A stretch of 41,692 bases of DNA from Bacillota bacterium (GCA_009783985.1 WQVM01000005.1:1-41692), one strand, 5' to 3'. Shown: positions 10,909-21,470, counted from the first letter of the stretch. Notes: generated from the letters alone by a model not told the origin. Numbers and translations are program-made.

Positions 10909-10970
10909 AAAGAAAAGGACGGAACTATGGGGGCTGTCGCTCCCTATAAATTCGTCCTTTTTCTTTTATT
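10909..10970. terminator. Bidirectional intrinsic terminator between convergent hprK and the peptidoglycan-binding gene
   Basis: AAAGAAAAGGAC ... GTCCTTTTTCTTT flanking a GGGGGCTGTCGCTCCC inner hairpin. Confidence 0.75.
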
Positions 10971-11010
10971 AGAGTTTGTGCCGCTTGGGTTACGGAACAA
11001 CTCTATTCTT

Positions 11011-13062
11011 TTATCCGACAAATTGCACAAAATCTCTGCTAACCCAGCCATTAATGCCATTAAAATTTGTCCTAAAGAAGTTGCCTGATATATCGGTGAT
11101 TGTTAGGGGAGTGCCGTTAGGAATACTTGCCAAAATCGCACCCATTGTGCTTGGGGTGGCTCGTAGATTGAGATTGCCTCCTGCAGTTGTTACCCGTGCA
11201 GGTCTAGGGGTTATGCCTACAAAATCCATCGACACCCAACCTGTTTGACCGCCTGCCGTGCGTACATTGTACCAACCGTTTTGCTCTCCTATAACTGTCA
11301 GCGGAGTGCCGTTAGGCAAGGTCGCCACGACCCCAAAATTAGTTCCCGGTCCGCTCCTAAGGTTTAAGTTGCCGCCCGAAGTCCTAACAGTACCTATCAG
11401 GTTGCCTCCTGTCGGCGGTGGTGGAGGCGGTGGTTGCGGAGGCGGTGGTGGCGGCGGAATAGGAGCAGGATTAGGACTGGAGTTCTGAATTTGACGGAAC
11501 ACCTCATAAATTTTGTTCCATGTTGCAGGTCCAACCACACCATCAGGATTAAGTCCAAAATTACGCTGAAACTCCCTGACACTATTTTCGGTTCTTGCCC
11601 CAAAACGACCGTCTACTGTAAGGTCATTAGGCACAAACTCAAAATAATACCCGATATAATTAAGTAGCCATTGCAATTGACGGACATCATGACCGCTTGA
11701 GCCGTTTCTAAGCACAACGCTAGGAGGATTAGGTCCGATACCTATTCGTACGCCCTCGCTATTGAGGTTGGCAAGTCGTGTGACTGCCACCCAAATTTGC
11801 GTTATGCGATTCCAAGTTGCAGGGCCGATAACACCGTCAGGATTAAGGTTATTAGTCCGCTGAAACTGCCTAACCGCCGCATCTGTATCAGGACCAAAAA
11901 CTCCGTTAGGGTTAGCGATAAGCGGTATAAGAGGAAAGTCCTGCCGTATCCTGTTGAGGTAGATTTGCATTTCCTGAATATAACGGCTCGGAGGACTGCC
12001 TAATCTCATCGGCGCACCGGGATAGGTTGTGCGGACATCCTGAATAAGATTAGTAGTCGCAATATTTGTATCTTGCCCATAAAAATTGCGGATAATTTGT
12101 AGTGGAGTAAAACCACGGTTAGCAAGGTCAACCGTTCCCCATTGACTTAGGCAGCCGTTTCCGCACGCATTAGCCCTATATGTTGTAAAGAGGGGATTGG
12201 CAAAACCGATTCGGTGTACATATCTATTAAGTTCCTGAGCCGAAATCTCCATAAGGTTTTGGAATATATTCCGCCCGTGTACATACATCTGGTCAAATTG
12301 AGTTGTGTTAGTAATGTCAAAATTATGCCCGCGGCTACGGTACCATTCGGTATACAGGCGATTGAGCGTAAAGGTTATAATCGCATGAATATTAGCCCTG
12401 ATAGATGCGTCCGGCCATGTCGCAAAAATCTCACTGGAGGCGACATTGGCGATATACTCTACAAAGGGGACATGGACATTTCTGGCAGCGGTATTGGTCG
12501 GTACACCGAGGTGGACGGTTATTTGCGTAGGGATAAAAACCCGTCTGACAGGATTTTGGGCATTGCTTCCTACACGGCTACTCTGAACAGGCAGGGTAAC
12601 GGCGGGGGGAGGGATAACAATATCGTCAAAATCCTCACCGACATTTTCTACGGCATTGCCTAACTCGTCAAGATAACCGTATCGGTCAGGAATCTCCACC
12701 GTTGCAGAACCACCCAAAAAGTCACCGACCATTCGCCGTCCGTCAATAATCGGGTGCATATATATGGGCAGGGTGCTGGGAATATCGGCAAGGATTTCTA
12801 CCCCGTGGACTTGTACAGCGTGAAACCCGTCCGCCGTTACTAAGACCTCATAGGTAGAATACCCCTGCTCGGCAGTATCGGGATATAGCGTTAGTTCTGG
12901 GTCGGGGGCTTGCAAGGCTATGTATTCGGTCATTCCGTCAGCATCAGTCGTCTGTTCAAACAAAACCCGCCCAAGTCTGTCAGTAGTAACAACCCTTGCC
13001 CCCTTGATAGGAAGCATTTCGCTAGCCGTTGTCACCTTTACATTTAATTTACCTATCGGCAT
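11011..13062 (-). CDS. SpoIID-domain protein with two peptidoglycan-binding (PG_binding_1) domains, Pro-rich linker and two SH3b domains
   Basis: RANACGNGCLSQWGTVDLANRGFTPLQIIRNFYG (SpoIID/LytB-like); VRQFQRTNNLNPDGVIGPATWNRI and VREFQRNFGLNPDGVVGPATWNKI; GGNLNLRSGPGTNFGVVATLPNGT twice. Confidence 0.85.
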   Translation of the reverse strand: MPIGKLNVKVTTASEMLPIKGARVVTTDRLGRVLFEQTTDADGMTEYIALQAPDPELTLYPDTAEQGYSTYEVLVTADGFHAVQVHGVEILADIPSTLPIYMHPIIDGRRMVGDFLGGSATVEIPDRYGYLDELGNAVENVGEDFDDIVIPPPAVTLPVQSSRVGSNAQNPVRRVFIPTQITVHLGVPTNTAARNVHVPFVEYIANVASSEIFATWPDASIRANIHAIITFTLNRLYTEWYRSRGHNFDITNTTQFDQMYVHGRNIFQNLMEISAQELNRYVHRIGFANPLFTTYRANACGNGCLSQWGTVDLANRGFTPLQIIRNFYGQDTNIATTNLIQDVRTTYPGAPMRLGSPPSRYIQEMQIYLNRIRQDFPLIPLIANPNGVFGPDTDAAVRQFQRTNNLNPDGVIGPATWNRITQIWVAVTRLANLNSEGVRIGIGPNPPSVVLRNGSSGHDVRQLQWLLNYIGYYFEFVPNDLTVDGRFGARTENSVREFQRNFGLNPDGVVGPATWNKIYEVFRQIQNSSPNPAPIPPPPPPPQPPPPPPPTGGNLIGTVRTSGGNLNLRSGPGTNFGVVATLPNGTPLTVIGEQNGWYNVRTAGGQTGWVSMDFVGITPRPARVTTAGGNLNLRATPSTMGAILASIPNGTPLTITDISGNFFRTNFNGINGWVSRDFVQFVG

Positions 13063-13223
13063 ATCAATCTCCTAAAATTATGTATACATTATATTATGAC
13101 TGAGAGGGTGTTAGTGACACAGTTATGTTAGGTGATAGGGAATAGGGATTTGGCGACGCTACCTTTACATATGTAGCAATACAGTTGAGCAGGCATACAG
13201 TGACCGTTGGTTGTGTATGCACC

Positions 13224-13254
13224 GACACGGTAAAAAACTACCGTGTCTTTTTTT
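13224..13254 (+). terminator. Intrinsic terminator
   Basis: GACACGGTA-aaaaac-TACCGTGTC followed by a T tract. Confidence 0.8.
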
Positions 13255-13284
13255 GAATTGGGAGAGGATTGTAAATGGAAACCT

Positions 13285-13389
13285 AGTCGTAGGGGCGGGC
13301 GTCCTCGACCGCCTAACAACAATTATCCGTATGTTTTTATTATAATAATGATAATTGCTATTCGGGCGGTCGGGGACGCCCGCCCCTAC
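13285..13389. repeat. Two inverted copies of the GTAGGGGCGGGCGTCC repeat
   Basis: gtaggggcgggcgtcctcgaccgcctaacaacaattatcc and gataattgctattcgggcggtcggggacgcccgcccctac. Confidence 0.85.
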
Positions 13390-13489
13390 GACTTGGGTAT
13401 ATAATTTCAGACTTAAAACAACAAAGAGTATATCCGTGCAATGACTTGTGGTGTTTTACTACTATTCCCTAATCCCTATTCCAAAACAC

Positions 13490-13532
13490 TTGACATCGTC
13501 GAAGCAAGAGGTATATACTAATGTTAGTATAT
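13490..13532 (+). promoter_or_regulatory. leuA promoter with overlapping operator-like palindrome
   Basis: TTGACA (13490-13495), 18 bp, TATACT (13514-13519); palindrome ATATACTAA-tg-TTAGTATAT (13513-13532). Confidence 0.6.
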
Positions 13533-13547
13533 TATAAGGGATAGGCT

Positions 13548-15062
13548 ATGAAAAAAAGCAGAATAATCAAAGTATTTGACACTACACTAAGGGACGGGGA
13601 GCAAGCTCCGGGGTGTAGTATGCACCTTAACGAAAAAATTGAGGCGGCAAAGCAATTAGAGGCTTTGGGTGTTGATATTATTGAGGCGGGTTTTCCTATA
13701 TCTTCTAAAGGTGACCTTGAGTCTGTGCGTTCTATTGCGGGAGCGGTCAAAAATTGCAGCGTGGCAGGTCTTGCACGGGCTACTAAGATAGACATAGATG
13801 CGGCGGCGGAGGCTCTCGGCGGTGCGGCTAATCCGAGGATTCATACCTTTATTGCGACTAGTGATATACATCTTGAGTATAAGCTAAAGATGAGCAAGGA
13901 GCAAGTCCTTGAGAGAGCTAGCGAGATGGTCAAATACGCTCGCAATAAGTGTGCCGATGTGCAGTTTTCGGCAGAGGATGCCACCCGTTCTAATTGGGAA
14001 TTTTTGAGAGAGGTATTTGAGGCGGTAATCAAGGCGGGTGCGACTACGCTTAATGTCCCCGATACGGTGGGTTATACTACCCCTGACGAAATGTATAAGC
14101 TAATCAAGTATCTCAAAAAGTCGGTTGACGGTATAGATAAGGTGACCATCGCTGTGCATTGCCACAATGACTTGGGACTTGCGGTAGCTAATACTCTTGC
14201 AGGTATTAGGGCAGGAGCAGGGCAGGCGGAGTGTACGGTCAACGGACTTGGAGAGCGTGCAGGTAATGCGGCGCTTGAAGAAATCGTAATGGGACTAAAG
14301 ACAAGAGAGGCATATTTTAAGGCGACAACCCATATCAATACGCAACAGTTGTACCGCACGAGCAAACTCATCTACAATCTTATCGGTCATACTGCACCGC
14401 TCAACAAGCCGATTATCGGTACTAATGCATTTTTGCATGAGGCAGGGATACATCAGCACGGCGTACTTAGCAATAAGGCGACCTATGAGATAATGACCCC
14501 CGAATCAATCGGTATTGTCAAAGGTAAGATGGTTATGGGCAAACATTCGGGTAAACACGCTTTTGTCGATAGGCTCAAGGATTTGGGGTACGACAACCTT
14601 ACGGCGGATGAGGTGGAGGCTCTTTTTGTCAAATTTAAGGCTCTTTGCGACAAAAAGAAAGATATCACCGATAGGGATATTGAGGCACTTGTAAGCACCA
14701 AAAAGTCGCAGTTAATCGGCGGCAATATTTATACGCTAGAGGATTTTGAAATCAGCTCAGGCAAAGGCAAAAAAGCCATCGCCGTTATCACAATCAAGAC
14801 CGATAAGGGTCAGCTACTCAAAGAAACTTGCCCTGGTGACGGACCTGTAGATGCAGGGTATCGCGCTATTGACAAGATAACAGGACTGACCCCCGAATTG
14901 GAAGCATACAAAATAGATGCCACAAGCGACGGCAAGGACTCTCTAGGCGAAGTAACCGTCCGCCTAAAAATAGACGGAAAATCAATAACAGGCAGAGGAT
15001 TGAGTACGGATATTATTGAGGCAAGTATATTGGCGTATATCAATGCGATAAATAAGAAGTAA
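13548..15062 (+). CDS. leuA: 2-isopropylmalate synthase
   Basis: [82 protein letters not shown]. Confidence 0.95.
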   Translation: MKKSRIIKVFDTTLRDGEQAPGCSMHLNEKIEAAKQLEALGVDIIEAGFPISSKGDLESVRSIAGAVKNCSVAGLARATKIDIDAAAEALGGAANPRIHTFIATSDIHLEYKLKMSKEQVLERASEMVKYARNKCADVQFSAEDATRSNWEFLREVFEAVIKAGATTLNVPDTVGYTTPDEMYKLIKYLKKSVDGIDKVTIAVHCHNDLGLAVANTLAGIRAGAGQAECTVNGLGERAGNAALEEIVMGLKTREAYFKATTHINTQQLYRTSKLIYNLIGHTAPLNKPIIGTNAFLHEAGIHQHGVLSNKATYEIMTPESIGIVKGKMVMGKHSGKHAFVDRLKDLGYDNLTADEVEALFVKFKALCDKKKDITDRDIEALVSTKKSQLIGGNIYTLEDFEISSGKGKKAIAVITIKTDKGQLLKETCPGDGPVDAGYRAIDKITGLTPELEAYKIDATSDGKDSLGEVTVRLKIDGKSITGRGLSTDIIEASILAYINAINKK

Positions 15063-15118
15063 ATAAGAAGGAAATAAGAAGGAAGAATACATGATGATAA
15101 AATAAAGGATTTAATCAA

Positions 15119-16147
15119 ATGAAGAATTGGGTTAATATAGATTATTGGGAGTCTGTTTCAGAAAATGATGAAGAGAATCACAAAATTTTAAAATTAGAAG
15201 AAGAGTCATTAGTTGTTTTTTTGGATATTATGAACTTTAAGCAGTTGTCTAATGACTCTAAAAAAGTAATCTTTATTTTAAGAGCGATAGAGCAGTTGAC
15301 GAATGATTATTATGATTTAGCTCCTAAAAGTAAAGAAGATGAAGAGTATATTCAATCACTCGACGAAGGAGATTTAGAAGAAGAAAAAGATTTGAACGAA
15401 AGTGATGAATATGGTTTCAAACGAATTGTTTTTGAAGATGAGGTGCCTAAATATCAGATTTTTTCAGACTCAATTATAATAACTCACCATTTGCGTTGTG
15501 CTAATCTTCATAACTTTTTATCGTATGTTTCAAAGTTGCAGTTTGAATTGTTTTCTTGTGGAGTATTAATTCGTGGCGGTATTAGTTTAGGTTTGGCAAT
15601 CAATATACCGAGTTTTGTTTTTGGAAAAGGAGTGATTAATGCATATCTTTTAGAGAGCAAGAAAGCGGTATTTCCACGAGTTTTGATTGATGAAGCTGTT
15701 CTAAACTTTTTTCATAAAGAAAGTTTTTATGAGAAATGGGTACACACTTCCGCTGGGTATGGTAATTATGATTCTAACTTCATGGCTTTTGTAAAAAGTG
15801 ATAAAGATGGCATGTGGTATGTTGATTATTTGCAGAGCAATTTTTTGCCTCGCTATTTAAATAAAATTTTATATGGTCAATTGATTGCAAATAGCTTGAA
15901 TGAAAATTCTTTTGATGATTCTGACGATGGAGTTCTTTCACATGATTTTTGTCAAAATTATTTAGTGAATATGATAGAAACAATTAAAGAAGGATTAGCT
16001 ATAGAAGATGAATGGATAAAGCAAAAATATGTTTGGTTAAAAAATTATTACAATACTACAATTAAGTTTTGTATTGCAAAAAGCACTAAAAAGGAAAAAA
16101 TCAAATATAAAATGGCGTTGGAGCAATATTTAATTGAAGATATTTGA
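15119..16147 (+). CDS. Divergent class III nucleotidyl cyclase-homology-domain protein
   Basis: VVFLDIMNFKQLS, YQIFSDSIIIT, VLIRGGISLG, VFGKGVINAYLLESKKAVFPRVLID follow the order and spacing of class III cyclase core motifs; low-GC codon usage compared with neighbours. Confidence 0.5.
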   Translation: MKNWVNIDYWESVSENDEENHKILKLEEESLVVFLDIMNFKQLSNDSKKVIFILRAIEQLTNDYYDLAPKSKEDEEYIQSLDEGDLEEEKDLNESDEYGFKRIVFEDEVPKYQIFSDSIIITHHLRCANLHNFLSYVSKLQFELFSCGVLIRGGISLGLAINIPSFVFGKGVINAYLLESKKAVFPRVLIDEAVLNFFHKESFYEKWVHTSAGYGNYDSNFMAFVKSDKDGMWYVDYLQSNFLPRYLNKILYGQLIANSLNENSFDDSDDGVLSHDFCQNYLVNMIETIKEGLAIEDEWIKQKYVWLKNYYNTTIKFCIAKSTKKEKIKYKMALEQYLIEDI

Positions 16148-16248
16148 ATTGTTTAAGCAACTGCATTCAAGCAGTTATTTAGTTGACAGTATATAAGTAG
16201 ATAAAGTAAAATAATAGGGTTAATTTATTAGCAAGGAAAAAGAAAAAT

Positions 16249-17499
16249 ATGCCAATGACAATGACACAGAAGATACTTGCAGAGCATGCAGGTAAGCAGA
16301 GCGTAAAAGCAGGTGAGCTGATTGTAGCTAAGATTGATAGGGTGTTAGGTAATGATATTACTGCACCTGTGGCGATTGAGGAGTTCCGTAAGATTAAGGG
16401 GGCTAAGCCTTTTGACAAGAATAAGATAACGCTTGTTATGGACCACTTTGCACCTAATAAGGATATTAAGGCGGCGGAGCAGTGTAAGACTTGCCGTGAG
16501 TTTGCAGGGGAACACAGCTTGCCGCACTTTTATGACGGTGGCGAAATGGGTATCGAGCACGCATTGCTACCCGAAAAAGGTCTTGTTACGGCAGGCGATA
16601 TTGTTATAGGTGCGGATAGTCATACTTGTACCTATGGCGGCTTGGGTGCTTTTTCGACAGGTGTGGGGTCTACAGATATGGCGGCGGGTATGGCGACAGG
16701 CAAAGCGTGGTTCAAAGTTCCTGCAGGTATCAAGGTTGTACTTACAGGCAAGCTAGTAGGACAAGCCCTAGCTAAGGATGTTATTTTGACGCTTATTGGT
16801 AAGATAGGTGTGGACGGCGCACTCTATAAGTCGCTTGAATTTGTCGGTGAGGGCTGTGCGACTCTAAGCGTAACGGACAGGCTGACTATCTGTAATATGG
16901 CGATTGAAGCGGGTGCTAAAAACGGGATTTTCGGAGTGGACAAAAAAACTATCGACTATCTCAAAGAAGCAGGGGCGGTAGTGCCAAAGATTTTTGTAGC
17001 TGATGATGACGCCGTGTATGACGAGGTAGTAGAAATTAATCTTAGTGCCGTCAAGCCTGTGGTGGCTTTTCCGCATTTGCCTGAGAATGTCCACGAGGTT
17101 AGCAAAATCGACCAAATCAAAATCGACCAAGTTGTGATAGGGTCTTGTACTAACGGATTTTTGAGTGATATGCAAGTTGCCGCAAAAATTCTTAGGGGTA
17201 AAAAAGTCGCCAAGGGTGTCCGTTGTATTATTTTTCCGTCTACTCCTAAGATTTATTTGGATGCACTCAAAGCAGGGTATCTGCAAATTTTTGTGGAGAG
17301 CGGGGCGCAAGTCAGTCCTCCTACCTGCGGTCCGTGCTTAGGCGGGCATATGGGTATATTAGCCAAGGGCGAGCGATGTGTAGCAACCACTAACCGCAAC
17401 TTTGTAGGGCGTATGGGTCATCCCGAAAGCGAAGTCTACCTATCAAGCCCCGCTGTAGCCGCAGCGAGTGCTATAGCAGGTTATATAACAGAACCATAG
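16249..17499 (+). CDS. leuC: 3-isopropylmalate dehydratase large subunit
   Basis: [76 protein letters not shown]. Confidence 0.95.
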   Translation: MPMTMTQKILAEHAGKQSVKAGELIVAKIDRVLGNDITAPVAIEEFRKIKGAKPFDKNKITLVMDHFAPNKDIKAAEQCKTCREFAGEHSLPHFYDGGEMGIEHALLPEKGLVTAGDIVIGADSHTCTYGGLGAFSTGVGSTDMAAGMATGKAWFKVPAGIKVVLTGKLVGQALAKDVILTLIGKIGVDGALYKSLEFVGEGCATLSVTDRLTICNMAIEAGAKNGIFGVDKKTIDYLKEAGAVVPKIFVADDDAVYDEVVEINLSAVKPVVAFPHLPENVHEVSKIDQIKIDQVVIGSCTNGFLSDMQVAAKILRGKKVAKGVRCIIFPSTPKIYLDALKAGYLQIFVESGAQVSPPTCGPCLGGHMGILAKGERCVATTNRNFVGRMGHPESEVYLSSPAVAAASAIAGYITEP

Positions 17500-17658
17500 T
17501 CAATTAGACTGCAAATAGCAAATGCTTGCGGAGTCTTATTGCGGTTACAGCCTCCAATCTGCCCACTCATCGTACGGATAGTACGACTTCGGAGCAGATT
17601 GGAGGCTGTAACCACAAAATCCTCTCGCAATCATTCACTATTTGCAGTCTAATTGACT
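17498..17658. repeat. About 160-bp near-perfect hairpin element
   Basis: AGTCAATTAGACTGCAAATAG (17498-17518)/CTATTTGCAGTCTAATTGACT (17638-17658) and GGTTACAGCCTCCAATCTGC (17543-17562)/GCAGATTGGAGGCTGTAACC (17594-17613). Confidence 0.9.
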
Positions 17659-17664
17659 GAGATG

Positions 17665-17774
17665 AGTTGGTGACATTTTGTCACCAACTGTAATAGTTAG
17701 ATAACAAAATCAAAGCGTGACAAAGTGTCACGGGTTGATTACACAAAAAGTTGAGGTCGTGACAAAATGTCACG
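17665..17774. promoter_or_regulatory. Three GTGACA-N3-TGTCAC palindromes upstream of leuD
   Basis: AGTTGGTGACA-ttt-TGTCACCAACT (17665-17689), CGTGACA-aag-TGTCACG (17716-17732), CGTGACA-aaa-TGTCACG (17758-17774). Confidence 0.75.
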
Positions 17775-17827
17775 GACTAAAATGCAAAATTAGACGAGTT
17801 GCAACTCAACAGAAAAGGACAACCATT

Positions 17828-18325
17828 ATGAAACTTAAAGGCAAAACAATTAAGTATGGGGATAATATTGACACAGATGTCATTATTCCAGCGAGATATC
17901 TCAATACGACAAGTCACGCAGAGTTAGCCAAACATTGTATGGAGGATTTGGATAAGGACTTTGGCAAAAAGATAACTAAAGGCGATTTTATCGTAGCGGG
18001 CAAAAATTTTGGTTGCGGGTCGTCACGGGAGCATGCCCCTATTGCGATTAAGGCTAGCGGAATCTCGCTCATTATCGCCGAGAGTTTTGCGAGGATATTT
18101 TTTCGTAATGCTATCAATATCGGACTGCCTATTGTTGAGTGTGTAGCCGCCGCTAAAGAAATCAAAAGCGGCGATATAGTAGAGGCTGATTTTGATAAGG
18201 GTTTATTATATAATGTGACCCAAAACAAAAAATACTCTATACCGCCTTTTGACAAAGCCATCCAAAATATAATAGATGCAGGCGGATTGTTGGAGCTAAT
18301 AGCCAAAAACGGGGGAACTCTTTGA
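17828..18325 (+). CDS. leuD: 3-isopropylmalate dehydratase small subunit
   Basis: [50 protein letters not shown] at 17828, downstream of the ORF-track start. Confidence 0.95.
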   Translation: MKLKGKTIKYGDNIDTDVIIPARYLNTTSHAELAKHCMEDLDKDFGKKITKGDFIVAGKNFGCGSSREHAPIAIKASGISLIIAESFARIFFRNAINIGLPIVECVAAAKEIKSGDIVEADFDKGLLYNVTQNKKYSIPPFDKAIQNIIDAGGLLELIAKNGGTL

Positions 18326-19074
18326 AAAACAAATTAAAAATTATTGCAATTATTCCGCTTGTGCTAGTGATGTTAGCTATGTTTGCATTTGTGGCTTGTG
18401 GTGAGCCTTATGACAATGGCGACCCACCCGAAATTGTGATTACTTCGGTTGTGATTTCGCCTAATGAGCGTATAGTTGGGGTTAATGGCGGAACTTTTCA
18501 GCTTACTGCCGAAGTGCGTGGATTGTATGGGCAAGACAAGCAAATAAAAACAGGTGCTGTAGGGATAGTTAATTGGCGGTCATCAAATCCTACAATTGCT
18601 ATTGTCAATAGTAGTGGACTTGTAACAGGTCTGACTAATGGCGAAGTCACAATTACCGCAAGGTCTGCATTTGACTCAACTGTATATGGCGAAGCACAAA
18701 TAACAGTAGCAAATATTCCGCCGTCGTTTTATTTTCCGTATATGACTCTTAGTGGCGACCCTCACCCTTCAACGCTTAGAATTGGCGATACCTTTGAGCT
18801 TCGTACGATTACAGCGACTAATAATGATGGTGTAGGACAAGCTCAAGACCCTAATACCTTTAGGTATATTAGAGAGGTGAGATTAGATGGTGTTCCTATT
18901 GAGGAATTTATGATAAACGGAATAGGATTAGAATATGCTTATAGCACTCGTACGATGACTTTTGAGTCTGCTGGCAGGTACACAATAAGATATAAAGTTA
19001 TTGATGTTTATGGTAACGACTCGTACCAATACTTTGTCATTACGGTATCAGCTACTAGCCCTCAACGACCCTAA
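18322..19074 (+). CDS. Lipoprotein with bacterial Ig-like (Big_2) domain
   Basis: Signal [34 protein letters not shown]...[34 protein letters not shown] start overlaps the leuD stop, preceded by GGGGGAA. Confidence 0.8.
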   Translation: MKNKLKIIAIIPLVLVMLAMFAFVACGEPYDNGDPPEIVITSVVISPNERIVGVNGGTFQLTAEVRGLYGQDKQIKTGAVGIVNWRSSNPTIAIVNSSGLVTGLTNGEVTITARSAFDSTVYGEAQITVANIPPSFYFPYMTLSGDPHPSTLRIGDTFELRTITATNNDGVGQAQDPNTFRYIREVRLDGVPIEEFMINGIGLEYAYSTRTMTFESAGRYTIRYKVIDVYGNDSYQYFVITVSATSPQRP

Positions 19075-19137
19075 CTAAAAACCAAGTCAGCAATTTATAA
19101 TTTATAACTTATAATTTATAATAACAAAAGGAACATT

Positions 19138-20214
19138 ATGAAATACAATATAGCATTAATCAAAGGGGACGGAATAGGTCCCGAAATAATCGACGGTGCA
19201 TGTGAGGTGTTGGAGTTTGTCGGCAAAAAATACGGACACTCGTTTAATTTTGTGCCGTATCTTGCGGGAGGAGCGGCAATTGACGCTACAGGCGAGCCTT
19301 TGCCGGAAGAAACAATCAAGGGTTGTCTTGCGTCCGACAGTATAATGCTAGGCGCAGTCGGCGGTCCAAAATGGGATGCACTGCCCGGCAATATTCGTCC
19401 CGAAAAAGCGCTTTTAGGATTGCGCTCGGCTTTAGGCGTATATTCTAACATAAGACCCGCCAGACTATTCAAGTCTTTGGCATCGGCATCACCTTTGGAC
19501 AAAAAAATCACCTCAAAAGGTTTTGATATAGTCATAGTGCGTGAGCTTACGGGCGGAATTTATTTCGGAGTCAATGGCAGAAGAGAGGGGAAGGACGGTC
19601 TAGAGGCATATGACACCGAGTGTTACAGCGTCAAAGAAATTGAGCGGATAGGTAGAGTGGCTTTTAAGCAGGCTATGGGTAGACGCAAAAAGGTGACGAG
19701 CATAGATAAGGCGAATGTGCTGGAGAGTTCTCGTCTGTGGCGAGAGGTTATGCATAGGTTAGCAAGCGAGTATCCTGAGGTAGAGTACGAGGATATGCTT
19801 GTGGATAATGCCGCAATGCAACTTATCAAAAATCCGTCACAGTTTGATGTTATTGTCACGAGTAATATGTTTGGTGATATTCTGTCCGATGAGGCATCTC
19901 AACTGACAGGCTCTATCGGAATGTTAGCATCGTCATCACTAGGTGCAAGCAAAAGAGGACTGTACGAGCCTATTCACGGCTCTGCTCCCGATATCGCCGG
20001 ACAAGATAAGGCTAATCCTATCGCCACAATATTATCGGCGGCGATGATGCTGAGGGATTCTTTAGGACGCAAAAGGGAAGCAAAGGCAATCGAAAAAGCC
20101 GTCGAAAAAACCTTGCGTGCAGGCTATCGCACTCCCGATATCGCTGGAGAGAGTAAGACGGTAAAAGTTATCGGCACAAAAGAAATGACCCAAAGAATCA
20201 TCGAGAATATTTAG
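19138..20214 (+). CDS. leuB: 3-isopropylmalate dehydrogenase
   Basis: IALIKGDGIGPEIIDGACEVLE; LLGLRSALGVYSNIRPA; VTSNMFGDILSDEASQLTGSIGMLASSSLG. Confidence 0.95.
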   Translation: MKYNIALIKGDGIGPEIIDGACEVLEFVGKKYGHSFNFVPYLAGGAAIDATGEPLPEETIKGCLASDSIMLGAVGGPKWDALPGNIRPEKALLGLRSALGVYSNIRPARLFKSLASASPLDKKITSKGFDIVIVRELTGGIYFGVNGRREGKDGLEAYDTECYSVKEIERIGRVAFKQAMGRRKKVTSIDKANVLESSRLWREVMHRLASEYPEVEYEDMLVDNAAMQLIKNPSQFDVIVTSNMFGDILSDEASQLTGSIGMLASSSLGASKRGLYEPIHGSAPDIAGQDKANPIATILSAAMMLRDSLGRKREAKAIEKAVEKTLRAGYRTPDIAGESKTVKVIGTKEMTQRIIENI

Positions 20215-20297
20215 TAGATAGTTAAAGCAAGAACAATAATAGCAAAAAATTCTCCTATATTTTTGGGGAATTTTTTTATTTTTGGTTGACATTTCGC

Positions 20298-20329
20298 TTG
20301 ACACATAGTAAACATATATGTATACTATG
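20298..20329 (+). promoter_or_regulatory. cysK promoter with overlapping operator-like palindrome
   Basis: TTGACA (20298-20303), 17 bp, TATACT (20321-20326); CATAGTAaACATA|TATGTaTACTATG (20304-20329). Confidence 0.7.
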
Positions 20330-20374
20330 TATATAATAAATATGAGCGACTTGCTCAAAGGGAGGAATATATAT

Positions 20375-21301
20375 ATGGCAAGAGTTTTTGAAAATGTGAC
20401 GGACATGATTGGCGGTACGGCGGTTTTGGAACTTAAAGGTTATGCGGCTAAGTTTGGGATTAAGGCGAAAGTATTGGCAAAGTTGGAATACGGCAATCCC
20501 GCCGGCAGCGTAAAAGACCGTATCGCACGCGCTATGGTAGACGATGCTGAGAAGAGCGGTAAGCTAAAAAAGGGAACGGTTATTATTGAGCCTACAAGCG
20601 GCAATACAGGCGTGGGATTAGCTTCGGTTGCCGCAGCTCGGGGATATAAGCTGATTCTGACAATGCCCGAAACTATGAGTGTCGAGAGGCGTAACCCGCT
20701 TAAAGCGTACGGAGCCGAGCTTGTGCTGACGGACGGCACATTGGGAATGAAAGGCGCGATTACTAAAGCGGAGGAGCTTGCAAAAGCGACACCTAACAGC
20801 TTGCTTATAGGGCAATTTGTTAATCCGGCTAATCCTGCGACGCATAGGACAACAACAGGTCCCGAAATATGGGAGGATACCGACGGCAAGGTTGATGTTT
20901 TGGTTTGCGGAGTGGGGACGGGCGGCACAATAACCGGTGCGGGTGAATATCTTAAATCCAAAAATCCTAATATTAAGATTATTGCTGTTGAGCCTGCCGA
21001 TAGCGCGGTTCTTAGCGGCGGCGTGGCGGGACGGCATCAAATTCAAGGTATCGGAGCGGGGTTTATTCCAGATGTTCTTAACACAAAAATATACGACGAG
21101 GTAATAACTGTTACTAATGAGGACGCTTTTGCAACGGCGAGGGCTTTGCCAAAAACAGACGGTGTGCTTTGCGGAATATCATCGGGAGCCGCTCTTTGGG
21201 CGGCGGCACAGGTTGCGATGCGCCCCGGCGGCGCAGATAAATCAATTGTGGTTGTTCTGCCCGACACGGGCGAACGGTATCTCTCGACAACGCTGTTTTA
21301 G
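20375..21301 (+). CDS. cysK: Cysteine synthase (O-acetylserine sulfhydrylase)
   Basis: [64 protein letters not shown] at 20375 preceded by GGGAGG. Confidence 0.92.
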   Translation: MARVFENVTDMIGGTAVLELKGYAAKFGIKAKVLAKLEYGNPAGSVKDRIARAMVDDAEKSGKLKKGTVIIEPTSGNTGVGLASVAAARGYKLILTMPETMSVERRNPLKAYGAELVLTDGTLGMKGAITKAEELAKATPNSLLIGQFVNPANPATHRTTTGPEIWEDTDGKVDVLVCGVGTGGTITGAGEYLKSKNPNIKIIAVEPADSAVLSGGVAGRHQIQGIGAGFIPDVLNTKIYDEVITVTNEDAFATARALPKTDGVLCGISSGAALWAAAQVAMRPGGADKSIVVVLPDTGERYLSTTLF

Positions 21302-21470
21302 ATTGGTGGATAGTGGTTAGTGGCTAGTGGTTAGTTATGTGGGTGGGTGTCCGCCTAAACAATAAAAACCATATTAAAAACAAACAGATTTGAAAGTGTA
21401 GGGGCGGTCGAGGACGTCCGCCCCTACACGCATTGGTAAAAGGGTATGGAAAGGAAGCGTGACTGATTGT

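Noticed and set aside
11258-11488. Gly-rich ORF (GGGGGGCGGGGGGGIG)
   Set aside because: Antisense of the Pro-rich linker of the peptidoglycan-binding protein.
15119-17499. Complete Pycsar/CBASS operon around the cyclase-like gene
   Set aside because: Neighbours are leuA and leuC; no TM, TIR or nuclease effector is present.
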